From: Trichoplusia ni
Lineage: Eukaryota > Arthropoda > Insecta > Lepidoptera > Noctuidae
Direction: 5' to 3'
DNA length: 64,000 bases
NCBI RefSeq assembly: GCF_003590095.1
Contig: NC_039492.1
Coordinates: 434,001 to 498,000 of the forward strand
Each line of letters opens with the position of its first letter. Within the stretch, counting starts at the first letter, position 1. Below the pieces are notes generated by a model that saw only the letters and a list, made by a program, of their open reading frames with translations, was not told the DNA's origin and searched no databases. Positions 23,256-35,332 of the stretch are shown here, piece by piece. Both the position numbers and the translations under genes were made by a program.

Positions 23256-23528
23256 TTAGCACCGCCATTGAATAGTGAGGCTTAAGTTTCTTCTACAAAC
23301 AGTACGTAAGCAGTCGCTGCTATGATCTCCCAAGTATTTGTGTAAGGACTTTCTCACTTGAACAGTTACAGTTTGTGAGGCGTCTGTGATCCGATTCATT
23401 GGATTTAGTTCAGGGAAACTTGCACTGTCATATTGTTCCTCACTCGTCGTACTTGACAATTTAAATAAATTTTTGGTAGTTATCGTCCAACCTACAACTT
23501 TATGTTTAACAGTAGGATAATTAAGCAT
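23256..23528 (-). CDS. Candidate small protein or exon, 90 codons
   Basis: Open on the minus strand from ATG at 23528 to TAA at 23256. The N-terminal third is ordinary. The rest (SSTTSEEQYDSASFPELNPM, then DASQTVTVQVRKSLHKYLGD) is hydrophilic and strongly protein-like. AATAAA overlaps the stop codon (ctAATAAAatg), a possible poly(A) signal although very close. A CpG-richer patch lies 60-170 bp upstream on the same strand. No signal peptide, membrane segment or known motif is visible. It could be a short single-exon gene, a last exon or chance. Confidence 0.3.
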   Translation of the reverse strand: MLNYPTVKHKVVGWTITTKNLFKLSSTTSEEQYDSASFPELNPMNRITDASQTVTVQVRKSLHKYLGDHSSDCLRTVCRRNLSLTIQWRC

Positions 23529-23594
23529 TGATTATATTATAGCGTATTCTTTTTTAATTTTCATTAGTATTCAAATTTGACGATATCCAATACC

Positions 23595-23700
23595 AAAACT
23601 GCTTCCCGAATATGAGAGTCCGGCCGGATCAGCTGATCGATATTTGCTGGCTCGGCGCCAACTCGAACAGCCTCCGCGGTCATTGCCGTCAGCAGCTATT
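23595..23700. promoter_or_regulatory. CpG-rich patch
   Basis: Contains 'gtccggccggatcagctgat', 'ggctcggcgcc' and 'cctccgcggtcattgccg', far richer in G+C and CpG than its flanks. Both strands are open here (plus strand from an ATG at 23611 for about 45 codons). Its position upstream of the minus-strand frame at 23528 would suit a promoter or 5' exon, but no TATA or initiator is evident. Confidence 0.3.
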
Positions 23701-24060
23701 GATTTTTCCGACCCGAATTTGTTTGCTTAAAATATGTACATGTTTTTAAGCCTGGCTCGTTCTACACATAAATTATGCAAAGAAATAGAAGCTTCGAGCT
23801 AAGTAAATGGAAATGTGACGTATTTCATGATCTTTATCGCGTAATAGACTTTTGGTCTAAAGAAAATGTGTTACTATGTGAGAATATTTTCTTTACGCCT
23901 TTCGCTGAACTTTTTCTTTGTATTGTCATTCGAAGACTGCGGTATTTTTATATGGACTAGTATTGTATTTCCTTTATTAAGTAATAAACATATTCGTTAC
24001 ATTTTTAAATATATATAGAAAACAAAATAAAACACCATATATTTAAAAATATAAAAAATA

Positions 24061-24232
24061 GTGTCCAACCGGCAACGGGGACAGGGCCCACGCTGCCGGT
24101 GGTCAGGGCTCCAGAGAAAGGAACCTCCTCACGATGCGCGCCGTGTCCAGAAGTACCGCTCTCTGAATCAAACCCTTGACCCAGACGCCCAACGAGAGCC
24201 TCATAAGGTGTATTGTATTATTATTATTATCT
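24061..24232 (+). mobile_element. 3' fragment of a non-LTR retrotransposon
   Basis: An abrupt G+C-rich block ('acagggcccacgctgccgg', 'gatgcgcgccgtgtccagaa', 'cccttgacccagacgcccaa') begins at 24061 in A/T-only surroundings and ends in an (ATT)n tail at 24216-24230. A 5'-truncated LINE with a TTA-type 3' tail is the natural reading; the phrase 'gcgccgtgtccagaa' is familiar from lepidopteran LINE 3' ends. No target duplication could be matched. Confidence 0.65.
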
Positions 24233-25898
24233 TTGTTATGTCTCATGTAGGTAATTTACCTTATAAACGGCGTTATTCAGGTATCTACTTGTTGAAAACT
24301 ATCCTATTTTAAGTATAGATGAATGAATTTTATTATAATGCATTAAATATAATTGGTTGTTTGTAGAATTTCAAACAGGATAAATAATACGAAATCAGGT
24401 TTTCACCTCGATGACCTTTCAGGATTAGCGATCAGGGTTTGATGACACAAACAAGGAACCCAAAAGTGAAGGACTACCTTAACTTTAGTTTGTGACCTTT
24501 CTCATTTCCCTTTTCCTTTATTGTATGGAATTCCGCGTTAGCTTTGACATAGAGATTGAAAATGAATATTTTCCATCTTGTGCCTTAAAGGGTCCCAATT
24601 TGATCAGATCGATCAGAGCAATGGACCATTGCTTAGAATTGTATTAACAAAAATTTAGATTTAAAATATTTGTAGCTATATTTTATTCCTTCTTGCAAAA
24701 GGACACAATTCGCTACGATCAGAGCGGTTGTTGCTTGGCTAAGAATTGTATTGCCATAAATGTAGTATCTCTCTTCTGCATGATATTAAACGCAACAATT
24801 TATATTTCTAAACATTTAATTACCGGTCGCATGTCCTAAAAAGAAAATAAATCAACATGTAATTAGCCGTATCGTAGAAGTGTCTCGAAGCACGCACGTA
24901 TCAATCTGTCAGATAATTGCGATCGAAATACAATCGCATTCTTCGCCAAATTAATAAGAGGCTTACACGATAACCACTTGCGTTATCTGCCGCGGAATGT
25001 AAACAAGAAATTCTTTGTTGCAGTCAAGTTTTACTTTATAGGCAGTATTGAAACTGACTGATTCACTTACATATGTATGTAGTTGATATGTAACTTCTCT
25101 ATTTATGTCTCAGATGCTTTGGCGGGGTAGTTTTGGCGACTAGTAATGTGAAGGAGGGTCTTTGCGTAAGGAAGAGGATACCAAAGTTTTAGGCAATAAT
25201 AAAAATAATAATGTCGTATATCGACTTATTGCAATCTGCTTTGTAGTATTGGGTGCCAGATTGTGCTGGCTTGCTCGCTATCTGAATTTTATTACAAAGG
25301 AAAGATTGTATTTTGTATCAACATTTAAACGACACGTAACCGGATGACAACGATCTATAACGTATACAAGTTATTTTTATAATTATCTATCTGAGACCCC
25401 TCATATTATTTTTGAGATATAATTGGATAAATTTTGCAAAAGGTTATCGTATGTTTTAGGTGATAAGTTTATCAGTGTGTTTTATTTAGTCGTTTCATTT
25501 TATTAAAATAAATTATGATGTGATTATATCTGTTGATGTTGGCGAATAGGTAAAGATCATATCGAATGTTTTCGAATTGGTTGCTAATGTATTTGAAGGT
25601 CATATCATATTTTCCTCTTAGGTATTGTCCTGTTGTTTCTAGAGTTTTAAGAGAGAACAAAAATATATGCACTTGTTTATCATGCTTGAGGAAGGTAAAA
25701 AAGGCTTTTATCCACCAAAGACACAGTTAAAACTAATTTCCCCTTATTCTGAAAAGGTCGGGTAAAAAATTGACAATCATGAAAATGTATAAATGTCTAA
25801 TTTGTATTCTGTATACAACACAACAATCATAGATAACATTTAGGCACGCCGCCAGTAACTCGCTGCCAGAACTACACGCATGAATGACGAAAAATTAA
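24233..25898. other. No feature recognised
   Basis: AT-rich. 'tgatcagatcgatcagagca' near 24601 and a similar phrase near 24717 suggest a faint ancient duplication. The frames at 25162-25347 and 25472-25672 are unconvincing. Confidence 0.5.
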
Positions 25899-26216
25899 TA
25901 TGCTTTCAACGTCAAATGCGCACGCGCGTGCACGTTAGCCAAAGTCCTAAATAATGGCGCTTGCGATGACGTAGGGATATCATATTTGGCCTTAAGTAGC
26001 TTCGTATTTAATTCGGTGGGATTCTTTCTTGGATGGACTGTGGGGGTAGTATTAGGCGTTTGGCCTGCCCGAAGTGTTTGCCAAAATTATGAAAAGAATA
26101 GATTTAAGGAAGGATTTGGGATGACTAGTAACATTCAACGAAATTTGCTACGCATTGGCTCAACAGATATTTTAGCTTTTTCTGGAATGAATCCACAAAA
26201 AATACGAAAAAATTAA
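25899..26216 (+). CDS. Unassigned open frame with hydrophobic segment
   Basis: The frame is open for 105 codons between stops and ends in TAA, but it has no ATG before codon 74, so it would have to be spliced at its 5' end. A hydrophobic run (FVFNSVGFFLGWTVGVVLGV) could span a membrane and is followed by a basic, hydrophilic tail (NYEKNRFKEGFGMTSNIQRN). Upstream 25915-25935 is CpG-rich ('gcgcacgcgcgtgcacg'). No family is recognised. The membrane-like run may be fortuitous in T-rich DNA. Confidence 0.2.
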   Translation, partial: YAFNVKCARACTLAKVLNNGACDDVGISYLALSSFVFNSVGFFLGWTVGVVLGVWPARSVCQNYEKNRFKEGFGMTSNIQRNLLRIGSTDILAFSGMNPQKIRKN

Positions 26217-27618
26217 CCGCAAAACGCACACTTCCTCCAATTCTAAACATGAATTTGTTGCAAGTCTTCAAAAAAACAATACTTCAATTAATTAATGAAC
26301 CGGTAATAACTATATTCCTTTAACCACTGCGTGTTGCAGTTATCTAATAGCTAAATTATAATTGTACCGAAACGTGGTAATCAAATCTTGCATAACAGAA
26401 ATGGCAGTAGGATGAACAAAAACTGTAGTTTAAACATCAGTTTGCGTCAATGGATACGTGTAGTTAAATAATTATGACATAGCGGAAGACCTGTGCTGTG
26501 TTCTAATAGATACGTAGCAAAAAATATATTAGCTATATGCAAACGATCACGAAATACCTAGGTACAGCAATGTGTGGAGGAGTTCTTGGCGCCAGATTAC
26601 GCGTCAGTTTTGACATCTGGATTGATTTGCCATTTTGTTAGAAATGTCTCGGATTCTAAATTGTCGTTTTAGACAGGAGATATTAGATAGGTGTTAGTGA
26701 TCACTTGTAGAGTGATTTTTGTCTACTTCATTTCCTTTATGGCATAGGCTCCACCATGTCTTAAAGAAATGTAAATATGGTAGTTGAAGGTTTGGCGTCT
26801 CCTCCATACTAGCTTAAGACATCGTTTACTAACCTTTTACCAACTCTTGGAGCTAAACTGCAGTAGGGCCTTGTCAATCGCCCTTCCACAAATGCCTAAG
26901 ATATCGTGGTGGTTTCTAAGATTTCGTCGAGTCATCGAGCATAGGTTTATCTATATTTCGCCATAAAGCTCAATGGTTTTAGGGCTTTTGTTTGATTAAT
27001 TTTATCCAAATAACTGCCTTAATCGTTTTCAGCTTTCGCCGTTTAAGTTTAAAATATAACGTTCCTAGTTTTCTATTTACGATCAAAAACCAATCTAGTT
27101 TTAGTTCAAGCATGTTGACTATAAACTGAATTACTCAGTCAAAGTAAATACAACCGAAACTCGTTTCTGCGATTAGCATCAGTAGATTCAGTAGCTAGTT
27201 ATAGTTAGATGTAATGGTAATTTAATTGCATATGCTATGCGCATGAGCATTGACCCCTGTCTAGCAACAACTGTCTGCGCTATGACGATAACGATGGCTC
27301 GTGGCATAATCGTTGTAAACACTGGCTTTCATTATTGTTATCAATGAAGTTCTACATGCATTGCACTTTGATCTGATTTAACAGATTCCTTTGAGCAAAA
27401 TAGTGGTTTTGTTTAAAGAAGTTCCGTTAACAAATTCTTGGAGAGCCATTATTTCCTACCATTAAATATGGTAAAAAAGAAAGGCCAAGTGCGCACTCGT
27501 GACACAGAGGGTTTTGTCGTATTAAATCAAATTTGCAACGAAAATTGGCATCCTCGATAGAAAATTTCATTATTGCGTTGATGTTAAAGAAGCAACAGCA
27601 ATTCAGCATAAAAAAATG
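26217..27618. other. No feature recognised
   Basis: AT-rich DNA with small G+C-richer stretches (26565-26620, 27240-27320) that have no frame or motif. Confidence 0.5.
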
Positions 27619-27680
27619 GTTTATGAGATACAGCTTAGGGTTAGACGAAGGTTCCGTCTTTGGTTACGAAACCTGAAAAA
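27619..27680 (+). repeat. Short repeat fragment, 'gagatacagc...ggttccgt'
   Basis: 'tttatgagatacagcttagg', 'ttagacgaaggttccgt' and 'ggttacgaaacctgaaaaa' are the decayed ends of the same family seen better preserved at 47.21-47.33 kb ('cagatatagcccggtgacag...tagtacgaaacc'). Confidence 0.6.
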
Positions 27681-28317
27681 TACTACAACAAATCTCCTGA
27701 AAAACAATCTCAATTAATTCCATTCTGATAACCTTGATAATGACACAAATACAAGGCTAAGTCAATAAAAATGTACTTTCCAGGTTGATAATAAAATCTT
27801 ATCTTTATAATTATATTATCGAAGCAATAACTATTCTAATTGAGCCTATAGGAAATGAACACGACTTACATTATCAAACAGCTTTCTTTAATGCTCTTTA
27901 TCTATACTTGATTATGTTCTAGAAATCTCCAAGATTTCAGTTCTGATAGAATAATTTTAGTGCTAATAAGCTCATGTAAGGTTCTATTTATCGTTTATAA
28001 TTGGTTCTTTCGAGCGAGGTTTAATATCAGCCTCTTTAGTTATATGAATGTTGATAGTAATGGTCGTAAAAGAGATGGCGCTTTTGTGTTCGTTTTACTT
28101 AATGCTATACCTAATGTTATGTCAAAACTTTATAAACGCATCTAGTTATTACGTTAGCTGACAATTATTTAAGAGCAGTTGTGCGGAAAAAATCTTCTAC
28201 AAAAAATGTAGACGGAACCTGTGTCCATAGTTTTACTAGTCTAATTTCTCTGTCTCCCAAAATATCTACGTAACGTGTACCCTTAGATTTGGCCTTTAAA
28301 GAAAACTTTTTATATTT

Positions 28318-28336
28318 GTAGTAGTAGTAGTAGTAG
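28318..28336 (+). repeat. (GTA)6 microsatellite
   Basis: Six perfect GTA units with one extra base, in otherwise unremarkable DNA. Confidence 0.95.
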
Positions 28337-29163
28337 AATTATATGCCTACCTAATGCTAAAACGATTCTTAAACAACACGTTCATACAGCTATAGTACCT
28401 TAACTCCAAATAAACAAGACAGAAGCATCAGCCCTAAACAAAGAGGGATCGTTTGACGTACAAATGCTTGCTATAAATGTTTCACTCAGAGATATGAATC
28501 ACTAAAGCGCAGGATTTACGAAGCTCTCAGTACAACAAGTGCGCCTTTCTTCTTACAAGCTTATGTTTATTGAAGCGATTTCAAGGTTGACTAACAACTT
28601 TTAGTATATTTATGTTGCTAGTTTGATTGACAAAATTGATATTGTTGTTATGACTATTAAAATCAATTTCTTGAATATTAAGTAAATATGATAATATAAT
28701 GTAATAGTATTGTGAATCATCATAGTAAAAAGACTAGTATGGTATAGGAAAAAGCGGAATATTGAACATATTCTGTACTTGCGTAAAAAAGGACCAAGCA
28801 GATCGGACTCGTGCAAGACGAGATGTTTGACAACCCTCTTATTTTCTTTACATGCGTCATCGCTGAATCTGGCTAATAAAATATCATCATATCATCCTTT
28901 GAAGCTATTAGATTAGTCATTTAAGACAAGGCGAGAAATATCTTGTGAGTTTTCAAAGTCGCATAGCATCGCCGGCAATGCATCGAGTACAATGTACCTC
29001 GTCTCATCTAAATGAGCCTTTTATGCATATTATAGTTCAGATGCATGATTGACTATCTGACACTGTAGCGATTCAGGTATTTTGCAGTATATCCTTTGAT
29101 AGAAGTATTCTCAAAATCGTTAAGTAGTTCTCGAGATAAACCACTTAAACGTCACAATGCCTC

Positions 29164-29189
29164 TTTATTTATTTATTTATTTATTTATA
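29164..29189 (+). repeat. (TTTA)6 microsatellite
   Basis: Six perfect TTTA units plus a partial unit. Confidence 0.95.
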
Positions 29190-29526
29190 AAATTATTGAA
29201 ATAAATATCATCAATGTGATGTAGTCACATGTTAATTTCGTTCTTCCGTTGATTCTTTGTTTGCTTTGTTATGAAAAGTAGCATCTTCATGTCTGTCTGT
29301 TTATTTGTTATTCAAATTGACCTGTCTGCTTGATGAATAACAAGAACTAGGTATTTACCAATTGTTAAATATTTACGAACAATGGCTCGAAATGTCTTGA
29401 AGTTTAACCTTAGCTGTTACTAAGACTTTTTCTTCTTTTTTTCGATACATAAGTGCCGGGTAAGATTGTATTTCTGAATACATTTTCGTAAAATTAAGAA
29501 ACCGTTTTTAAAATTAAATCCAATAA

Positions 29527-29546
29527 CATAATAATAATAATAATAA
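29527..29546 (+). repeat. (ATA)6 microsatellite, possible LINE tail
   Basis: ATA units followed directly by 'aagtttattgaccataagt'. A trinucleotide array next to 'agtttatt' is typical of the complement of a non-LTR element 3' end, so a short LINE tail may extend to about 29660 on the minus strand. That extension is a guess. Confidence 0.8.
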
Positions 29547-29669
29547 AAGTTTATTGACCATAAGTTTAGGTTACAGTACACCAATAATATATATTTAGGT
29601 ACATAATAATATAGGGCACACTCACTTACGTTCAACTACACTACATTACAAGTTATATATAACAAGTAG

Positions 29670-30055
29670 CAAGGTGAGAAGAACAGTTTAAATTATAATA
29701 ATGCTATCACGAGTAAAGCAATGGTTCACATAATTGATAAAATAATAAATGCCCAATGACGGTATACAGAGAAAAGTTCTTTACCTCCCGTGCTAGTCTA
29801 GGACTGTGTTACGGCAAGGTAAGATTCTCGCTCATAGTATAATAGTCATAATGTAAACACTTTAAGACACTTTTTACTAAATACATTTCTTTTGCTGTGA
29901 ATCATAGTTGACGATAACTAGTTACAAGCTTAGCATAAACAAGTAGTATACGCAAACTAATCAGATAACGCAACTAGTAACGCTATAACACCAATCGAGT
30001 AATGATAATATCATGTCATTATCATAATTTATTTAATGATTTTTTTATTTGTTTA
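29670..30055. other. No feature recognised
   Basis: AT-rich flank leading into the pyrimidine tract of the splice signal at 30.04-30.06 kb. Confidence 0.5.
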
Positions 30056-30058
30056 CAG

Positions 30059-30275
30059 GTAAGTTCCAGACATCGCATTAAATATCCAGTAGTAAGTAAA
30101 AAAAAAAAAAATCTAAAGCCCATTTCTAAAAGAAAATATTTCACACGTTATTTTAAGAAATCGAACAGATTAGATACGTTGTTTACATTTCCATCGTATA
30201 TCATATGTTGCGAATATGTAACATGCTTTAGACGGTGTTCTGGCAACTGGCCCAAGTTCCATCTTCATGGTGCAG
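30059..30275 (+). CDS. Candidate internal exon / recursive splice exon
   Basis: The left border is 'tttttttatttgtttacag|gtaagttcc': a strong pyrimidine tract, CAG, then an exact GTAAGT. This is the published form of a ratcheting or recursive splice site, an acceptor fused to a donor. The right border is 'ggtgcag|gtaagcc', a second strong donor 217 bp on. The whole interval is open in the GTA frame (72 codons plus one base) and includes a lysine run from an A13 tract and a cysteine-rich end (CCEYVTCFRRCSGNW). It can be read as an ordinary 217-nt internal exon, or as a recursive-splice exon that is removed in a second step. The coding quality is only moderate, so I favour a splicing signal in a long plus-strand intron. 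Confidence 0.42.
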
Positions 30276-31474
30276 GTAAGCCAAAGAGGTAAACTACGTT
30301 ATGCTGATATACCACTTACTATATTGTGCATAGTGCTAGCCACCTACGAAGGGTCCTATTGACAAAACGAAAGCGACGTCGTTCTTTTTTATTAAAAAGC
30401 GAATCCTGTACTAAGGAATTTAATCCTTGTGTGATGTGTGTCTTGTGCACAAAGATACACAGACTTAGAATAAGCGTTTGTGATCACATACATGCCAGTT
30501 TTATGCGAAATATTCCCACTCTGAAATATTAATAAACTAATTTCAAAAAAATGATATCTGACAGAGATATGGTAATATTGATTTATTCAGAAGATCCTCA
30601 AAGACATCAGTTTCAGAACTTAGCTTTTAACATATTTTTCCGCATTATAAACTCTTTTAAAAGTTATTGAACGAAGAGAATGAGATAAGATGTGCGTTGA
30701 CCTTTTCAATTAAGTCTTGTCTCTAAACATTGTAGTAAAGCATTATCTAGATCAAGCCACTGGCTGTTTAAGATTTAGTTTAATTGTTTAAGAATTAATT
30801 TGGATGGCCTAGCTAATGAAAAATGACCTCATCGGCCAAAGGGTAATGACTTAAAATTGGGTCATTGTTACTTAAACGATAAAATCGTAAAATTTAAAAC
30901 AAAATAAAGGCTAGGCAGCAAAAACATGTTAAATTGAAAAAAAAAATGTGAAGAAAAATTAAATTCCCCTGAGAAACTGGTCATGTCACATTGCATAGAT
31001 GAAATAGTTGGAGTACTGGATGACCAGAGCTTAAATTATGGGTTAACCCAACCTGCTAGATCTAAGCAAGTTCTGCTCTAAAAGTATTAAAATTACCTAC
31101 GTCCATGAGGTAGCCAAGTGCATCATCATGGAGATCGAATTAGTCTGGTGACCTTCCACTCCTTAGTCTCCTAACAATAGTTCCATTCTACTTGTTGTGA
31201 TTACAGTCTAAAGTGCATATTGTGACTGAAACCAATTTACATAACAAACTAAACGAATTGATTATTTTTTTGACCGAAACGAATAAGTATATAAAAAGAA
31301 GAAACATGTATAAATAACAAGTCGAAAAATCCATCATCATCATCTCGGCCATTGTACTGACCACTTTCGGACTATATAGCCATTTCCTTTCCATTATTTC
31401 CATCATAGCCGACAAATCTTCAAATACTCATGTCACAATAAAAACAATCTCATCGGAAAACGAAATCAAAGCTC
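30276..31474. other. No feature recognised
   Basis: AT-rich with weak frames at 30326-30532 and 31188-31415 (minus); neither has a motif. Confidence 0.5.
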
Positions 31475-31670
31475 CCGACCGGCTCGGTTAATCTCTTCGA
31501 GACTGAACAGCGACGTAAATCATAATAGGATCAGGTCTGACACGTGCTTCCGTCCTCGTGGCCCGCCCCGTGCCCTATACACAGTCACGTAATCCAACCT
31601 GAGGCCCTTCGGTGCTTGGCGAAGATACTGACAGTTTCCCGGAAATTGATGTGAGTTTTGATCGAAGAAA
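31475..31670 (+). promoter_or_regulatory. CpG-rich patch with exon-like end
   Basis: 31471-31620 is clearly richer in G+C ('gctcccgaccggctcggtta', 'cgtcctcgtggcccgcccc') and contains CACGTG at 31540-31545. It is followed by a short acidic open stretch (LGEDTDSFPEID) that ends at 'attgat|gtgagt', a good donor at about 31651. This could be a promoter with a first coding exon, but no ATG precedes the acidic stretch in frame. The 81-codon frame reading on past the donor is not credible beyond that point. Confidence 0.3.
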
Positions 31671-32394
31671 TTTTGATCTGTGTTCAAGAAGACCGCGTAC
31701 TGGACGTACTGGTCCTTTTTCCCAACTTTTGATTCATTATGTTTTGATGCGTTCCTTATTACTTTGGGTCAGTGTAAGGTGCTATTTATATGTAGTGCGC
31801 CATCTAACTTTTATGAAAATTAATGAAGTGAGAAATAATGCAGTTAAAATAAATTAAAAAAAAGACCGGAACCCTTGTTTCCTTGAAAAGAAAGAAAGTA
31901 GGCAATGTTATTCGATGCGATGTACATAATAGCAGTAAGTAGACATTTATTAGGTACTGTCTGTGAGTTTGATTGTTAAAAGAGTAACCTCTGAAGTTGC
32001 TTGTCGGTTCTTCGCCATGGCAATGTCGACGTGTCGTTTCGCATTAACTATATAAACTTAAAAAAAATGATTTAATTGAGCAATTGTTAACTTTAATTAA
32101 TTAACTTATTTAAACAAAATGCACTGTCTTACAAATAAAAGACATTTGTCACATAATGAATAGCTATAATTAGTCCATAATGATTGATTAAACGGCGACT
32201 TACTAATTATACCGTGATCTAAATACTATTTGAACTTTAAATGTCAAGACGGAGACGCAGTAAACAAAGTATGACAAAGTTATTTTTGTTATTTGGTCCT
32301 TAGTTCCGCGAGCATTGTTTCACGAACGTTGTTATTGATTAAATAACAGGACAGCGATAGGCTTTGTTTTGTAAATAAAACCATTGTATCTACT
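31671..32394. other. No feature recognised
   Basis: AT-rich, no frame or repeat recognised. Confidence 0.5.
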
Positions 32395-32567
32395 AGTTAG
32401 AGCTGTTTTCTATCATTCTGTATAAAATTATCGTGATCCTCATGAAATTTTGTGAGGCTATTGGATAGGTCTGAGTGCGAATCGGACAACATGGATTTTT
32501 CGTAGCCCTTTTTTATTCTCTATTAGCCATTTGTATGGCAAAACGTTTGCTGGGACAGCTAGTCATT
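32395..32567 (+). repeat. Lepidopteran interspersed repeat (3' end)
   Basis: Phrases 'gtgatcctcatgaaatttt', 'ataggtctgagtgcgaatcg', 'gacaacatggatttttcgta' and the terminal 'aacgtttgctgggacagct' agree in order with a very common dispersed repeat that normally ends 'ccgggtcagctagt'. Confidence 0.82.
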
Positions 32568-33414
32568 ACAGCTAGCTAGCTATAATATTACAATGTACTG
32601 TTAATTTTAAGTTATTTGTTTAAGCATAACTCACATTATTGACTTTTTATTTATAAGGAATATTAGGTGAAAAATGTACAGTGATACAAATGAGTTAATA
32701 ATTGCATTACTAAATCACAAGGCCATTACAACAAAAGCCTAAATGGGTAAGTGATAGATTTTTATTGAACTTAACATTAAATCCCTTTTAATGCATGATA
32801 TCACCTGATCTTCAAATATTTAAATTACACTTTAATCACTATAGTGATTTTCTTCATACAAATATTTAATTGATTCTTTTGTTTCCGACTTGAAACACAA
32901 CATTCCTTAACGCTTATCAATAATTACGTTGTTGTAGTTAACTTAATATGACAAGACATTATTTTTTCCTAATAACGAGTTTGGGTATAATCGCATTTTC
33001 CAAGGCCTGTCAATACCATCCTCTAATGGACAAAAGGGCAGTAGCATTTAATAGACGGATCTCAATTAATAAAGGAAAACTCGCGACATTTTGACTTTCA
33101 AATCAATATCGGTACAAAGCTTAACACGTTGAACGGTTTACGGACCATCCAGCCTCTAGTAATGTTCCGTTTGATCTATGCCAAAATCATAAAATCGATT
33201 TTCTATCAACTTAGATTTTTATCCCAAAGTTTATAGAATGCGGCAATATGTATTTAACCAAAAAATATGTGGGTATAGATATGTCAGCTAAAATATTAGT
33301 ATGGAGGACTCAAACAAATAAATCCACTTGCTTTAAAGTCAGCTAAATATTCACACCACGCAACCGCAGTTCAGAACATTTCTCGGTTGTAGTCCCTGAA
33401 ATATGTAAAAGTAC
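32568..33414. other. No feature recognised
   Basis: AT-rich DNA; nothing noted. Confidence 0.5.
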
Positions 33415-33485
33415 ATTCGGGTGCAGCGGCCCGCCACGCCAGTAACCCAGTTAACTCGTGGCCCGAACGGCTCGGCGACTCGTAT
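33415..33485. other. Isolated G+C-rich block
   Basis: 'gggtgcagcggcccgccacg' to 'ggcccgaacggctcggcgac' is strongly G+C- and CpG-rich with sharp borders. The minus strand is open across it for about 38 codons ending in TGA. It could be a fragment of a G+C-rich transposon or a regulatory site. Not identified. Confidence 0.4.
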
Positions 33486-35332
33486 ATGTAAATACTATTT
33501 TATGGATGACTGTACCACTTTAAATGTACATACAGTTTGATGCATAAGAAATATGTCCCCAAAACGACCTGAATAATAATATATTGCCTGATTGAATGAT
33601 GATTGACGATTTTCAAAATTACGGACGACTAAACGCGAAAGTATGTGTAAAGTAACTTTATTAAGGTGTCATTTAGTCACCTAATGAAAAAAAAATCCTA
33701 TGCTCTCCAGGTACAATTAATATAAGACATTTTTTTCATATTTATTTGAAGCTATTTAGAAATATCCCCATTAAAATAGACCCAGCTATCGGCGCTGTAG
33801 CAAGTAAATAATACACAATATTAAACCCGAAATGCCTTGATAAACGATAAGTTACAAAATGACCAAGCTAAACTCGCATTCACAGGAAACCAGTGCAACG
33901 CAAGCGCCGGTCCATTAGGCAAGGGACATTCTTCATGATTTTGTTCAGCTTACGCCACGAACCGTCATATTACGTACATGAATATTCATAACAGCTAATA
34001 ACAATGAACAAACGAGTTACGCTACCTTTATCGTTTCACTAATATATCATGTTGACTACGTTATGCTCGCAAAACGGTCTGCCTTTGTTAATTACTACTT
34101 TTTCTAACTATTCTATTATCAATTTCACTGTTGTAATCACCAGCTCTTCATGTCTCGTGCAAAGCACTTGAGTCGATTGAAATATTAACATGCATGAATA
34201 TTTAGAAGCGCAAACTAAAGGTCGAAATACGTAACACGACGACTTAAAATTGTTACATAAATAGCAAGTCAAATACCGTGGGGATTATGTAAGGTCACGA
34301 TACGCCGGCTCCGAGGACCAAATACTAGAGGATTCCCACACGAGAGCGCCGAGATGCGGGCGCTGATAAGATTCATATGTCTTATCATGATTGTATCGTG
34401 GTGGCATACACAGATGTAACAGCTGCGAACAGTTTAGCGTGTGCAGAAACTAAAACCAATAATGAAATAGAAACTAATTTAGAAACAGCAATAAAATCTT
34501 GTGAAAACAGTAAGTACAGACTTCATTAGTTAACTCGGTAACAAACTGCCGCTCCGACGATCTGATAAAAAGGCTACAACAAAACAAATGGATTTACGAG
34601 CCATTAACCGCTCAACGGCCTATTTCATCAAGTATGTTGCTAAACGGATATTCTCACCTTGACCAAGGTGAGTCGCTAAGGGTGCAAGTCCGAATTCGGC
34701 TCGAACTATCCATATAATCAGCATTTCGTGAATGTTCGCTGAACAGATACATATATAGCGCGTGGGTTAGGTCACGTTTTCCTTCACCGTTTGATGTACA
34801 TTTATTTATAGCCTAACCTAGTTTAGTAAATTATGTGTGTTTCTCTTGATTTTCCCCTTTATGGGGCATGGGCGACACTAAATCAAAGTACCAAGTTAAC
34901 ATGGCTTGAAGCTACTTGTGGGTGTAACAAATTGAGTTAGTTAGCCAGCGCTTACCGGTATTGGCGTTGTATTAATGATTTGTAAGCTATATTGATCGTA
35001 AGTTTACTTAGCCTTTGCCTCGCGAGACGATCACGATTAATTTACTTTAATCTTGTTTCATTAAGTAGTGGGTACAGGCGTGGCGGATCGAAGGACCAAC
35101 TTCTTAATCATGAGGTCAAAAGGGCCTGGAAAGAACAGGTGTGAATTTTTCAAATTCACGTACTTTCTAACTTAGACTTCAACAATCGGAGATAGTTTAT
35201 GTAGTATTAAATTATTCTGTGGGAAAAAGAAATTGATGTTCAATTCCAATTTTAATTTAAACATGAGAACGACTAAAGAGAATACTTGAAGCCAAAACAT
35301 AATCAATTTAACAACTTGCCCTCCTAGTTCAA
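33486..35332. other. No firm feature
   Basis: AT-rich. 34303-34370 is more G+C-rich ('gcgccgagatgcgggcgctg'). 34649-34666 is an 8-bp palindrome around two bases (tcaccttgaccaaggtga). Confidence 0.5.

Noticed and set aside
31612..31857. 81-codon plus-strand frame.
   Set aside because: Only the first dozen residues before a GTGAGT donor look coding; the remainder reads like intron.
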